From: an uncultured Burkholderiales bacterium
Lineage (GTDB): Bacteria; Pseudomonadota; Gammaproteobacteria; Burkholderiales; Burkholderiaceae
Length of the DNA: 64,000 bases
NCBI GenBank assembly: GCA_946480465.1
Contig: CAMLJY010000001.1
Coordinates: forward strand, 1-64,000
Reading direction: 5' to 3'
How positions within the stretch are numbered: position 1 is the stretch's first letter; each line of letters starts with the position of its first letter. Of this stretch, positions 31,630 to 40,207 are shown piece after piece. The position numbers were made by a program, and so were the translations under genes. The notes beneath the pieces are model-generated. The model was not told the origin of the DNA and made no database searches. It saw nothing but the letters and a program-made list of their open reading frames with translations.

Positions 31630-32099
31630 ACACCACCGCCTTGCGTGCGCTCGCCGCGCCGGCCATGCGCATCACCCACGTGCTGGAGGCGCTGCAGCCG
31701 CTGGCCCTGCTGGCCGCGCGGCTCTACGTCGCCAAGGTCTTCTTCCTGTCGGGGCTGACCAAGCTGCGCGACTGGGACACCACGCTGGCCCTGTTCGAGA
31801 ACGAGTACCAGGTGCCGCTGCTGTCACCCGCGCTGGCGGCGGCCCTGGGCACCGCCGGGGAGATCGCGCTGCCGGTGCTGCTGGTGTTGGGCCTGGCCAC
31901 GCGCTTCGGCGCCTTCGGCCTGTTCTTCGTCAACGCGGTGGCGGTGGTTTCACTGCCCGAAATCACCGACGCCGCGCTGCAGCAGCACGTGTTCTGGGGC
32001 AGCCTGCTGGTCGGCCTGCTGCTGTGGGGGCCGGGCCGCTGGTCCGCCGACCACTGGCTGGTGCGGCGCTGGTGGCCGGGCGCCGACGCGCGGCGCTGA
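31626..32099 (+). CDS. bufD: DoxX-family membrane protein of bufferin operon
   Basis: The product has 157 residues with four predicted membrane helices (ARLYVAKVFFLSGLTKL; ALGTAGEIALPVLLVLG; LATRFGAFGLFFVNAVAVV; VFWGSLLVGLLLW). The sequence matches the DoxX family found as the last gene of many bufferin operons. Its role in copper handling is not settled; a quinone- or redox-related function is usually assumed for DoxX proteins. It overlaps bufC1 by four bases and ends seven bases from the convergent tolA. Confidence 0.88.
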   Translation: MNTTALRALAAPAMRITHVLEALQPLALLAARLYVAKVFFLSGLTKLRDWDTTLALFENEYQVPLLSPALAAALGTAGEIALPVLLVLGLATRFGAFGLFFVNAVAVVSLPEITDAALQQHVFWGSLLVGLLLWGPGRWSADHWLVRRWWPGADARR

Positions 32100-32105
32100 C
32101 CCTCA

Positions 32106-32957
32106 TCACTCCTGCCGCGCGTATTCGATGACGATGGCCGCCGGCACCCGGCCATCGGTGTCGCGCGGCAGCACCTCGGTCTTGTCGATCGCGCGCAGCA
32201 CCGTCTCGTCCCACACTGCATTGCCGCTGGACTTGACCACGCGGCGTCCGATGATGCGGCCGTCCGGCGCGCAGCGCACTTCCACTTCCACCTTCGGATT
32301 GCCGCTCACTTCACCCACCAGCACCAGGTTGGGCTTGATGCGGGCGCGGATGCGGCCGGCATAACCGGCGGAAGGCGCGGCATCGCGCTGGGCGGTGCCG
32401 GTGGCGGCGGGGCCGCCGGTGGCGCCCGCAAGCTCGCGCATGCGGGCCAGCTGCTGCTCGCGCAGCTTGGCGGCCAGCTCGCTGCGCTTGCGCTCCGCTT
32501 CCAGCTTCTCCTTCTTCGCCTTTTCCTCGCGCAGCTTCTCCTCGCGCGCCTTCTCGGCGGCCAGCTTCTCGGCCTTCAGCTTCTCGGCGCGCTCCTTCTC
32601 TTCCTGCTCCTCGCGGCGCTTCTTCTCGCGTTCGGCCTTCTCGATGGCGATCTGCGCGTCGCGGCGCTGCTGCTCGATGCGGGGATCCGGCTCGGGCTTC
32701 GGTTGCGGCTTCGGGGGGACCGGCTTCGGCTCGGGCTGCGGCGGTGGCTCGGCCGGCTTCGGCGCCGCCACCTCGGGCACGGCCGACCACAGCTCGGCGC
32801 TCAGCGCCGCATCCGGCGGGCTGCTGCGCCAGCTGACACCGATGGCCAGCGCGACCACCAGCACGGCGTGGGCCAGCAGCGCCAGCAGCGCGCCCAGGCC
32901 GAAGCCGCCCGGCTGTTCGGGTTTCCAGGCGTCGCGCCCCATGGCCGCGGCGTTCAC
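32106..32957 (-). CDS. tolA: Cell envelope protein TolA
   Basis: The product has 283 residues. It has an N-terminal membrane anchor (about 18-42), a Pro-rich stretch, a long Lys/Glu/Ala-rich helix (about 90-165, with repeats like EKLREEKAKKEKLEAER), and a C-terminal TonB/TolA-like domain (YAGRIRARIKPNLVL, VEVEVRCAPDGRIIGRRV). It links the TolQR motor to TolB and Pal and keeps the outer membrane attached during division. It follows tolR by 13 bases. tolB and pal are not downstream: the bufferin operon begins there on the other strand. Confidence 0.93.
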   Translation of the reverse strand: MNAAAMGRDAWKPEQPGGFGLGALLALLAHAVLVVALAIGVSWRSSPPDAALSAELWSAVPEVAAPKPAEPPPQPEPKPVPPKPQPKPEPDPRIEQQRRDAQIAIEKAEREKKRREEQEEKERAEKLKAEKLAAEKAREEKLREEKAKKEKLEAERKRSELAAKLREQQLARMRELAGATGGPAATGTAQRDAAPSAGYAGRIRARIKPNLVLVGEVSGNPKVEVEVRCAPDGRIIGRRVVKSSGNAVWDETVLRAIDKTEVLPRDTDGRVPAAIVIEYARQE

Positions 32958-32970
32958 GACAGCGCTCCCG

Positions 32971-33396
32971 TCACGACCCCTGCTTGACCGCGAGGCCGAC
33001 GCGGGCGATGTTGTTCTTCTGCAGCACGTCCATCGCCTTGACCACCAGGTCGTACTTGACGTTCTTGTCGGCCGAGATCACGACCGGCACCTGCGCATTA
33101 CCGCCCTGCAGCTGGCGCACCTTCTCGCCCAGCTGGCGCAGCGTGGCCGGCTGCGGGTCGCCGCCGTCGACGCGGATGCGCAGCTTCTCGTCGCTGCCGA
33201 CGATCACCTCGATCACCTTGTCCGGCTTCTGCGCCGCCTTGCCCACCGAGGGCAGGTCGACCAGGCCGGTGGTGATCAGCGGCGCCGAGACCATGAAGAT
33301 GATCAGCAGCACCAGCATCACGTCGATGAAGGGCACCATGTTGATCTCGCTGACCGCGCGGCGGCGGTGCGATCCGCGGGAAGCGACGGCGGGCAT
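32971..33396 (-). CDS. tolR: Tol-Pal motor protein TolR
   Basis: The product has 141 residues. It is an ExbD/TolR family protein with one membrane helix (about 20-40; INMVPFIDVMLVLLIIFMVS) that contains the proton-carrying Asp, and a periplasmic domain. With TolQ it converts the proton gradient into work on TolA. It sits between tolQ and tolA, in the usual order. Confidence 0.95.
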   Translation of the reverse strand: MPAVASRGSHRRRAVSEINMVPFIDVMLVLLIIFMVSAPLITTGLVDLPSVGKAAQKPDKVIEVIVGSDEKLRIRVDGGDPQPATLRQLGEKVRQLQGGNAQVPVVISADKNVKYDLVVKAMDVLQKNNIARVGLAVKQGS

Positions 33397-33417
33397 CGGT
33401 GTGCGTCCTTCGCGCGG

Positions 33418-34101
33418 TCAGTGCGGCGACGCGGGTGCGCCCGCGTTGCGCTGCAGGATGTTGGAGAACTCCTCCATGAAGGTCTCCAGCTGGATCGCGA
33501 TGCGGTCGATGTCGCGCGCGATGCGGTTGTAGGCGACGACCGCGGGGATCGCCGCGAAGAGGCCGATCGCGGTGGCCACCAGCGCCTCGGCAATGCCGGG
33601 GGCGACGGTGGCCAGGGTCACCTGCTGCACGTTCGACAGGCCCACGAAGGCATGCATGATCCCCCACACGGTGCCGAACAGGCCCACGTAGGGGCTGACC
33701 GAGCCGACCGAGGCGAGGAAGCCGACGTTGCCCTCCATCATGTCCAGCTCGCGCTGCAGGCTGGCGCGCATGGCGCGGCGCGCGCCGTCCAGCTGCGAGG
33801 CGGCTTCCAGCCGGCGCTCGCGCAGTTTCAGGAACTCGCGCATGCCGCTGGCGAACAGGCGCTCCATCGGCGCCGTCTCGGCCTTGGTGCCGGCGGCGTT
33901 GTACAGGTCGTTCAGGTTCTTGCCGGACCAGAACTCGCGTTCGAAGTCCTCGTTGTTGCCGCGCAGGCGGCGCAGGCCGAAGAGCTTGGCGAAGATCACG
34001 GTCCAGCTGGCCAGCGAGGTCAGCATCAAGCCGGCGATGACCAGCTGCACGACGAGGCTCGCCTGCAGCACGAGGTTGACGATCGACAGGTCCTGGTTCA
34101 T
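33418..34101 (-). CDS. tolQ: Tol-Pal motor protein TolQ
   Basis: The product has 227 residues with three membrane helices: an N-terminal one (about 13-37), and a pair including GSVSPYVGLFGTVWGIMHAF and VAPGIAEALVATAIGLFAAIPAVVAYN, the ExbB/TolQ signature. It is the stator-like proton channel partner of TolR. The ATG at 34101 (MNQDLSI) is preferred over a longer unconserved extension. It follows ybgC by 22 bases. Confidence 0.95.
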   Translation of the reverse strand: MNQDLSIVNLVLQASLVVQLVIAGLMLTSLASWTVIFAKLFGLRRLRGNNEDFEREFWSGKNLNDLYNAAGTKAETAPMERLFASGMREFLKLRERRLEAASQLDGARRAMRASLQRELDMMEGNVGFLASVGSVSPYVGLFGTVWGIMHAFVGLSNVQQVTLATVAPGIAEALVATAIGLFAAIPAVVAYNRIARDIDRIAIQLETFMEEFSNILQRNAGAPASPH

Positions 34102-34123
34102 CGGCGCTGGGGGCAGGTGCGGG

Positions 34124-34543
34124 TCATTCGAACAGCGAGGTGATCGCCGGCGGGATGCGGCAGGGCCGCAGGTTCTGGGCATCGACGCAGCCGATGCGGA
34201 TGTCGCCCGAGCACAGCAGCGTGTCGCCGCGCCAGGCTTCCTGCGACAGCTTCATCGACGCGGCGCGCAGCTCATCGACCACGACGGTGACCGCAAGTTC
34301 ATCGTCCAGCCGGGCCGGCTGGCGGTAGGCCATGGTGGTGTCGGTCACGACGAAGATGGCGCCGGTGTCCGCGCGCAACTGCTGCTGCCCGATGCCCAGC
34401 GACCGCAGCCACTCGGTGCGCGCACGCTCGAAGTACTTCAGGTAGTTGGCGTAGAAGACGACGCCTCCCGCATCGGTGTCTTCCCAGTACACGCGCACGG
34501 CGTGGCGGAAGGGGCGATCGCGGGTCGGCAGCAGGGCGGTCAT
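34124..34543 (-). CDS. ybgC: Tol-Pal-associated acyl-CoA thioesterase YbgC
   Basis: The product has 139 residues. It is a hot-dog-fold thioesterase of the 4HBT family with the catalytic region YWEDTDAGGVVFYANYLKYFERARTEW, where the Asp (EDTDAGG) is the active residue. It acts on short acyl-CoA or acyl-ACP, probably in phospholipid metabolism. It stands first in the tol operon, as in most proteobacteria. Confidence 0.94.
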   Translation of the reverse strand: MTALLPTRDRPFRHAVRVYWEDTDAGGVVFYANYLKYFERARTEWLRSLGIGQQQLRADTGAIFVVTDTTMAYRQPARLDDELAVTVVVDELRAASMKLSQEAWRGDTLLCSGDIRIGCVDAQNLRPCRIPPAITSLFE

Positions 34544-34702
34544 GGGCCCGGGCGATGATACGCGAGCGGTTTTGCACGACCGGCAGCGGCTGCGCCCGTC
34601 CGGGCGCCAGGGGGGCGGGGCCATGTGGCGCGCCGTGAAGCGCTTCCGCGCGCGCCATCCCCGGGGCCCGGATCGGGCCCGCCCATCGTGCGGCGCGGGG
34701 GC

Positions 34703-35944
34703 TCAGGCCGGGTGCTCGGGCCAGCTGGCCGCGGGCGCGGTGGCGCCGCTGCGCAGCGGTTCGCGGCCCGGCCACAGCCACGCCGCCGTGGCGGCCAGCA
34801 CCGCCACCGCCACGCCCGCGGCCAGGGCCACGCGCCTGCGCCGCCGGGCAGCGCGGCGCAGGGCGGCCCGCTGGCGGGCTTCTTCTTCCGCGGCGGCCGC
34901 CGCGGCCTTCGGCGCGGCGCTGGCCTGCAGCTCGGCGCCTGCCTGCCAGCGGCGCACCGCTTGCGACATTTCGCGCGCCGATGCGTAACGCTGCGCCGGG
35001 TCGCGCGCCATCGCCCGCGCCGCGATCTGCGACAGCTCCGGCGGCAGCCCCGGCACCAGCGCGTGCGCGGGCACCGGGTTGCCGTCCAGCACCGACTGGG
35101 TGATGGACGTGAGGGAGGTGCCGCCGAAGGCCTTGCGGCCGGTCAGCAGCTCGTACATCACGACGCCGAGCGAATAGACGTCGCAGCGTTCGTCGACCGT
35201 GCCGCCGCGGATCTGCTCCGGCGCCAGGTAGTGCGGCGTGCCGGTGATCAGCCCTTCCAGCATCGGTGCGCCGGGCTGGTGCGCGACACGGGCGATGCCG
35301 AAGTCCAGCACCTTGGGCTTGCGCCGGTCGACCATGAAGATGTTGGCCGGCTTGATGTCGCAATGGATCACGCCCTTGCCGTGCGCGTAGGTCAGTGCGT
35401 CCGCCACGCGCCGCACGATCTTGGCGGTGCGCACCGCATCCGGCCGCCAGCCTTCGAGCAGCATCTGCCGCAGGTCCTGCCCCGGCAACTGCTCCATCGC
35501 GATGTAGACGCCGCGCTCGGAGAGGCCGGCGTCGAACACCGTGACGATGTTCGGGTGGTTCAGGCCGGCGACTGCGCGGGCCTCGTTCAGGATCATCGCG
35601 TTCAGCGTGTCGCGCACCGTGCCGACGGCGCCCAGCTCCAGCGTCTTGATGGCCAGGTTGCGCGACAGGATGGGGTCCCAGGCCGTGTAGACCCGCGACA
35701 GCCCGCCTTCGCCCAGGCGCTGCTTCAGCGCGTAGCGGCCGACGTGGCCGATGGTCGGCTCCGCCTGGTTGGGTTCGGGCATCAGGTCCAGCGGCACCGG
35801 CGCGCTGTCGTCTGCGAAAGCCGGCCACTCGTCGGGCACCGACTCGCCGTCGGCCGCGGGCAGCGACGGCGGATTCGGGTCGATCTGCGTCGGCGCGAAC
35901 GCGGGCGGGGGGCCGCCGCGGGAACGGGGAGTGGAAGATTTCAC
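34703..35944 (-). CDS. Membrane-anchored Ser/Thr protein kinase (PknB type)
   Basis: The product has 413 residues. It has a Pro-rich N-terminus and then a Hanks-type kinase domain (about 70-345): Gly loop LGEGGLSRVY, Lys100 (AIKTLEL), catalytic loop HCDIKPANI with Asp196, DFG at 214-216, and APEQIRGG. A basic juxtamembrane stretch (RRAARRRRR) and one membrane helix (about 377-394) follow, with only a short outer tail, so there is no PASTA sensor. It probably integrates cytoplasmic cues. No phosphatase gene is adjacent. Confidence 0.93.
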   Translation of the reverse strand: MKSSTPRSRGGPPPAFAPTQIDPNPPSLPAADGESVPDEWPAFADDSAPVPLDLMPEPNQAEPTIGHVGRYALKQRLGEGGLSRVYTAWDPILSRNLAIKTLELGAVGTVRDTLNAMILNEARAVAGLNHPNIVTVFDAGLSERGVYIAMEQLPGQDLRQMLLEGWRPDAVRTAKIVRRVADALTYAHGKGVIHCDIKPANIFMVDRRKPKVLDFGIARVAHQPGAPMLEGLITGTPHYLAPEQIRGGTVDERCDVYSLGVVMYELLTGRKAFGGTSLTSITQSVLDGNPVPAHALVPGLPPELSQIAARAMARDPAQRYASAREMSQAVRRWQAGAELQASAAPKAAAAAAEEEARQRAALRRAARRRRRVALAAGVAVAVLAATAAWLWPGREPLRSGATAPAASWPEHPA

Positions 35945-36087
35945 CCGCCGCAGCTTAAGCGGGCCTGCCGGCCGCTGATGATTCGAAATGCGTGGGGTAG
36001 TGCGCTCAGCTTACCGGTTGTGACGATCATGACGGCCGAAATCGTGCATCCGTCACGCCCTGTCGGCTTGACCTTGTCGATTGCGTG

Positions 36088-37347
36088 TTAGGTGCGTCGC
36101 AATTCACGACCCAGGCGATGCAGCGCCTCTTCCAGGTTCTCCATCGAGCTGGCGAAGGACAGGCGCAGCCAGCGGCCGGGATCGGCCCGGCCGAAGTCGC
36201 GCCCGGGCGTCAACGCCACATGGGCCCGCTGCATCAGTTCGAAGACGAAGTCCCAGCTGCTGGCACTGCGGTTCCCCGGCAGGCCGGAGGCGCCGCCCTG
36301 CCGTCCCGCGGGAACGTCCGAGGCCGTTTGGGGGGCCAGGTACGCGCTGCAATCGGCGTAGGCGTAGAAGGCGCCGTCCGGCATCACCGGCACTTTCAGG
36401 CCCAGTGCATCCAGCGCCGGTACGACGAGGTCGCGGCGGCGCTTGAACTCGGCCCGGCGGCGTTCGTATTCGGCCAGCGATTCCGGCTCGAAGCAGGCCA
36501 GCGCCGCGTGCTGGGCCACGGTGGAAGCGCAGATGAAGAGGTTTTGCGCCAGCCGCTCGACCGGGCCCACCATCGCCTCCGGCAGCACCAGCCAGCCCAG
36601 GCGCCAGCCGGTCATGCTGAAGTACTTGCTGAAGCTGTTCACCGAGACGATGTGTTCCCCGAGCTGCAGCGCGCTGTGGCCGAAGGTGTCGTCGTAGCTC
36701 AGGCCCAGGTAGATCTCGTCGACGATGGTGACGCCGCCGCGCGCGCGCACGACCGCATCGATGCGGCGCATCTCGTCCGGGTGGATCGAGGTGCCGGTGG
36801 GATTGGACGGCGAGGCCAGCAGCACGCCGCGGGTGGCCGGGCTCCAGGCGCGCTCGACGGCCTCGGCATCGAGCTGGAAGCGGTGCTCCGGGCTGGACGG
36901 CAGCAGGCGCGCCACCGCCTCGGCCGCCGCGACGAAGTGCCGGTTGCAGGGGTAGCTGGGGTCCGGCATCAGCACCTCGTCGCCGGCCTCGAACAGCGCC
37001 AGGCAGGCCAGCTGCAGCGCGGCCGAGGCGCCGGCGGTGATGACGATGCGGCGCGGCGGGATGTCGACGCCGAAGCGCTGCGCGTACCACTGCGACAGGC
37101 GCTCGCGCAGCGCCATCAGGCCGGTTGCCTCGGTGTATTGCGTGCGGCCGTCGCGGATGGCGCGTTCGGCGGCTTCCTTCACCAGCGGCGGCGCGGTGAA
37201 GTCCGGCTCGCCGATGTTCAGGAAGATCATGCGCTCGCCGCCCTGGGTGGGGTCGCAGGCGGGGCTGGCCGCCAGCTCGAAGGCGGCCTTGGCGCACTCC
37301 ATCACGTAGAAGGGCTCGATGTGGTCGAGCCGGCGCGCGAGTTTCAT
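36088..37347 (-). CDS. PLP-dependent class I/II aminotransferase
   Basis: The product has 419 residues of the aspartate-aminotransferase fold. PLP Lys241 is in SVNSFSKYFSMTGWRLGW. Other signatures are LNIGEPDFTAPP, TAGASAALQL, SPSNPTGT and LRLSFASS. The amino-acid substrate cannot be fixed. Around residues 340-362 there is a Gly/Arg-rich stretch containing VPAGRQGGASGLPGNRS that looks like an insertion between CSAYL and SWDFVFELM, and its DNA contains an inverted repeat. The start at 37347 follows GGAGACAAGAC. It stands 50 bases after nusB on the same strand. Confidence 0.9.
   Translation of the reverse strand: MKLARRLDHIEPFYVMECAKAAFELAASPACDPTQGGERMIFLNIGEPDFTAPPLVKEAAERAIRDGRTQYTEATGLMALRERLSQWYAQRFGVDIPPRRIVITAGASAALQLACLALFEAGDEVLMPDPSYPCNRHFVAAAEAVARLLPSSPEHRFQLDAEAVERAWSPATRGVLLASPSNPTGTSIHPDEMRRIDAVVRARGGVTIVDEIYLGLSYDDTFGHSALQLGEHIVSVNSFSKYFSMTGWRLGWLVLPEAMVGPVERLAQNLFICASTVAQHAALACFEPESLAEYERRRAEFKRRRDLVVPALDALGLKVPVMPDGAFYAYADCSAYLAPQTASDVPAGRQGGASGLPGNRSASSWDFVFELMQRAHVALTPGRDFGRADPGRWLRLSFASSMENLEEALHRLGRELRRT
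36271..36315. repeat. Imperfect inverted repeat inside aminotransferase gene
   Basis: The arms gttccccggcagg (36271-36283) and ccctgccgtcccgcgggaac (36296-36315) are imperfect reverse complements. They encode, on the minus strand, the apparent insertion near residues 345-361 of the aminotransferase. This fits a small palindromic repeat that entered the gene in frame. Confidence 0.45.
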
Positions 37348-37397
37348 GTCTTGTCTCCGTGCCCGCGCTGCGGTCCAGCCCTGCCGCGCGGTGGCGG

Positions 37398-37877
37398 TCA
37401 GCCGCCGCGCTTGGCTGCCACTTCGGCCGGCCGCAGGTCGCCCGCGGTCTTGTCGAGCACGCCGTTCACGTACTTGTGCCCGTCCGTGCCGCCGTAGGAC
37501 TTGGCCAGTTCCACCGCTTCGTTGATCGCGACGCGGTAGGGCACGTCGAGGCAGTGCTTCAGTTCGTAGGCGCCGATCAGCAGCACGCCGTGCTCGACCG
37601 GCGACAGCTCGGTGGTCTTGCGGTCGACGTGGCGCGACAGCACCGCATCGAGGTCGGCCGCCTCGGCGACGCAGCCCTGCAGCAGCGCGTCGAAGTGCAC
37701 GCGGTCGCACTTGTCGAAGCCTTCCTGCTCGCGCATGTGGGCCTCGATCGCCGGCATGTCGGCCTTGCCGACCAGCCATTCGTACAGGCCCTGCAGCGCC
37801 AGCTCGCGCGAGCGGCGGCGGGCGCTCTTCGGACGTGCGGGCTTGGCTGCCTTGGGGGTAGGGGCGGGCGCGCTCAC
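37398..37877 (-). CDS. nusB: Transcription antitermination protein NusB
   Basis: The product has 159 residues. An Ala/Pro/Lys-rich N-terminal tail is followed by the all-helical NusB domain ([57 protein letters not shown]). It binds boxA RNA with NusE to aid rRNA transcription. Its start overlaps the ribH stop (ATGA), a common ribH-nusB arrangement. Confidence 0.96.
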   Translation of the reverse strand: MSAPAPTPKAAKPARPKSARRRSRELALQGLYEWLVGKADMPAIEAHMREQEGFDKCDRVHFDALLQGCVAEAADLDAVLSRHVDRKTTELSPVEHGVLLIGAYELKHCLDVPYRVAINEAVELAKSYGGTDGHKYVNGVLDKTAGDLRPAEVAAKRGG

Positions 37878-38332
37878 GACAGCTCGCCCAGCAGCTTGGC
37901 CATCTCCACCGCGACGCGGGCGGCGTCGCGCCCCTTGTCCTCGGCGCGGGCCCAGGCCTGGGCCTCGTTCTCGACGGTCAGGATCGCGTTGGCGATCGGC
38001 AGGTCCTGGTCCAGCGAGACACGGGTCACCCCGGCGCCGCTTTCATTGGCGACCAGCTCGAAGTGGTAGGTCTCGCCGCGGATGATGCAGCCGAGCGCGA
38101 TCAGCGCATCGCATTCGTCGGCCAGCGCCTGCAGCGCGATCGGGATCTCCAGCGCACCCGGCACGGTGACGTGGGTGATGTCGTCGGCCGAGACGCCGAG
38201 CGCGGCCAATTCGGCCAGGCAGCTCTCGGCCAACTTGGCGGTGATGTCGGCATTGAAGCGGGCCTGCACGATGCCGACCACGAGGCCTTCGCCGTCGAGG
38301 CGCGCGGCCTGGCCCTGGTTTGCGTTTTTCAT
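37874..38332 (-). CDS. ribH: 6,7-dimethyl-8-ribityllumazine synthase
   Basis: The product has 152 residues. It condenses the pyrimidine intermediate with 3,4-dihydroxy-2-butanone 4-phosphate, the last step before riboflavin. Signatures are [39 protein letters not shown] and the C-terminal [17 protein letters not shown]. It lies 21 bases after ribB and overlaps nusB. Confidence 0.96.
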   Translation of the reverse strand: MKNANQGQAARLDGEGLVVGIVQARFNADITAKLAESCLAELAALGVSADDITHVTVPGALEIPIALQALADECDALIALGCIIRGETYHFELVANESGAGVTRVSLDQDLPIANAILTVENEAQAWARAEDKGRDAARVAVEMAKLLGELS

Positions 38333-38353
38333 AAGGGGTTCGTTGTTCTTCGT

Positions 38354-39448
38354 TCAGACGCCCGCGGCGATGAAGCCGGTCACTTCCAGGCCGTAGCCGG
38401 TCATGCTGGGCATGCGGCGCGGGCTGCCCAGCAGCTTCATGCGGCGCACGCCGAGGTCGCGCAGGATCTGCGCGCCGACGCCGTAGGTGCGCAGGTCCAT
38501 CTGGCTGGTGCGCGGGGTGGCCTCGGCCTCGCCCCGCAGCTGTGGCAGCAGGTTGCCGATGTCGTGGCTGCAGTTCAGCAGCACCGCGACGCCGTGGGTC
38601 GATTCCTGGATGGTCTTCAGCGCGTGCGGCAGCGGCCAGGAGTGGGCGCAGGCACCGATGTCGAGCAGGTCCAGCGCGGTGAAGGGCTCGTGCACGCGCA
38701 CCGCCACCTCGTCCCCCTCAGCCCAGTGCCCGTGGCGCAGCGCCAGGTGCAGGCCGCCGGAGCGGTCGCGGTAGGCGGTGCACTGGAAGCGGCCCTGCGG
38801 GGTGACCAGCTCGCGCTCGCCAGCGCGCTCGATCAGGGTTTCGTTGTGGCTGCGGAAGGCGATCAGGTCGGCGATGGTGCCGATCTTCAGGCCGTGCTCC
38901 CGCGCGAAGACTTCCAGGTCCGGCAGCCGGGCCATGGTGCCGTCGTCGTTCATGATTTCGCAGATGACCGATGCGGGGCTCAGGCCTGCCATCTGCGCCA
39001 GGTCGCAGCCGGCCTCGGTGTGGCCCGCGCGCATCAGCACGCCGCCGTCCTGCGCCTGCAAGGGGAAGATGTGGCCGGGCTGCACCAGGTCGCCGGGCTG
39101 GGCTTCACGCGCGACCGCGGCCTGCACGGTGCGTGCGCGGTCGGCCGCGGAAATGCCGGTGGTGACGCCGGTGGCGGCTTCGATCGAGACGGTGAAGGCC
39201 GTGCCGTGCACCGTGCCGTTGCGCGCGGCCATGGGCTGCAGGCGCAGGCGTTCACAGCGTTCGCGCGTCAGCGTCAGGCAGATCAGGCCGCGGCCATGCT
39301 TGGCCATGAAGTTGATCGCCTCGGGAGAGACATGGTCCGCGGCGAGCACGAGATCGCCCTCGTTCTCGCGGTCTTCCTCGTCGACGAGGATGACCATGCG
39401 GCCGGCCGCAAGCTCGGCGACCAGTTCGGGTACAGGGGAAATCGGCAT
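38354..39448 (-). CDS. ribB: 3,4-dihydroxy-2-butanone-4-phosphate synthase with degenerate RibA-like domain (RibBX)
   Basis: The product has 364 residues. The N-terminal RibB domain (about 1-205) is intact: VDEEDRENEGDLVLAADH, GLICLTLT, RAGHTEAGCDLA and EIMNDDGTMARLPDL. The C-terminal GTP-cyclohydrolase-II-like domain keeps VAVRVHE and GYGLEVTGF but lacks the zinc cysteines of the CTGD/RCDC loop, which reads PFTALDLLDIGACAHSW. It therefore makes the four-carbon riboflavin precursor but probably not the GTP-derived one, as described for RibBX proteins. The ATG at 39448 matches the domain start. No FMN riboswitch is evident upstream. Confidence 0.93.
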   Translation of the reverse strand: MPISPVPELVAELAAGRMVILVDEEDRENEGDLVLAADHVSPEAINFMAKHGRGLICLTLTRERCERLRLQPMAARNGTVHGTAFTVSIEAATGVTTGISAADRARTVQAAVAREAQPGDLVQPGHIFPLQAQDGGVLMRAGHTEAGCDLAQMAGLSPASVICEIMNDDGTMARLPDLEVFAREHGLKIGTIADLIAFRSHNETLIERAGERELVTPQGRFQCTAYRDRSGGLHLALRHGHWAEGDEVAVRVHEPFTALDLLDIGACAHSWPLPHALKTIQESTHGVAVLLNCSHDIGNLLPQLRGEAEATPRTSQMDLRTYGVGAQILRDLGVRRMKLLGSPRRMPSMTGYGLEVTGFIAAGV

Positions 39449-39509
39449 CGCGCGATTGTAGGGACCGCTGCCGGCCGGCGCGCTGGGCCCGGCATTGACC
39501 CGCGCCATG

Positions 39510-39536
39510 AAAAACGCGCGGCCGGGCCGCGCGTTT
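39510..39536 (-). terminator. Rho-independent terminator of PEP-CTERM gene
   Basis: A perfect 12-base inverted repeat (39512-39523 and 39525-39536) is followed on the minus strand by five T (complement of 39510-39514). It lies 27 bases after the stop codon of the PEP-CTERM gene and upstream of ribB, separating the two transcription units. Confidence 0.8.
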
Positions 39537-39562
39537 CAGGAGCCGGGGGTGCCCCGGCGGGA

Positions 39563-40207
39563 TCAGGCGGCCTTGCGCTTGCGCGAGGCCCACAGGCCGG
39601 CCAGGGCCAGGCCGGCCAGCGCCAGCGAGGCGGGTTCAGGCACGTCCGTGGCGGCGGTGCCGAAGCTCAGGCTGTCGAAGAAGATGCCGTCGCCGGAGTT
39701 CGACGCGGTGAAGGTGATGGACGTGAAGGCGGTGTCGGAAATCACGCCGAAGTACTGGCGATTCGTACCGAAGACGGTGAACGGTCCGCTGTAGTCGTCG
39801 AGAGCGACGGCGCTGTCGCCATTGCTCAGCAGCGCCGTCAGCGTGATCGAGGCGACGTCGCCGGCGCCACCGATCGCGATGCCGAAGGCGGTGATCGCCG
39901 AATCGAAGGTGAAGGTGGCGGAGTCTGGCGAGGCGTAGAACACCGAGCGCACGCCGTGGTCGGCAGCCAAGGTCGAGAGGCCGAAGAAGCCCGGACAGAA
40001 CGAGGAACCCGCGCAACCGAAACCGCCGCCGGAAAAGGCCACCGAGGTGGAAGAACTCGCCGTTGCGGTCTCGAAGCTCTCGAAGGTGAGTCCGCCGCCG
40101 GCGGCGCCGAGGAAGCCGGCGTCGGTGTTGTAGGTGGTGACGGCGGCGTTGGCGCCGCCGAACAGCAGCGCGGTGCCCAGGGCCAGGAAGGTCTTGCTCA
40201 AGTTCAA
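39563..40207 (-). CDS. PEP-CTERM sorting-domain protein
   Basis: The product has 214 residues. A signal peptide ends near GGANA. A beta-rich, Ser/Thr/Gly-rich extracellular body contains one Cys pair (GFGCAGSSFCPGFF). The C-terminus is a PEP-CTERM anchor: DVPEPASLALAGLALAGLW followed by RKRK. Exosortase would cleave at PEP and export the protein to the surface or exopolysaccharide layer. The start is TTG at 40207, six bases after GGAG. It has its own sigma-54 promoter and terminator, so it is a monocistronic unit. The ligand or structural role is unknown. Confidence 0.9.
   Translation of the reverse strand: MNLSKTFLALGTALLFGGANAAVTTYNTDAGFLGAAGGGLTFESFETATASSSTSVAFSGGGFGCAGSSFCPGFFGLSTLAADHGVRSVFYASPDSATFTFDSAITAFGIAIGGAGDVASITLTALLSNGDSAVALDDYSGPFTVFGTNRQYFGVISDTAFTSITFTASNSGDGIFFDSLSFGTAATDVPEPASLALAGLALAGLWASRKRKAA

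Noticed and set aside
39449..39562. FMN riboswitch in front of ribB
   Set aside because: The short leader has no conserved RFN-element segments; the only structure is the terminator hairpin of the PEP-CTERM gene.
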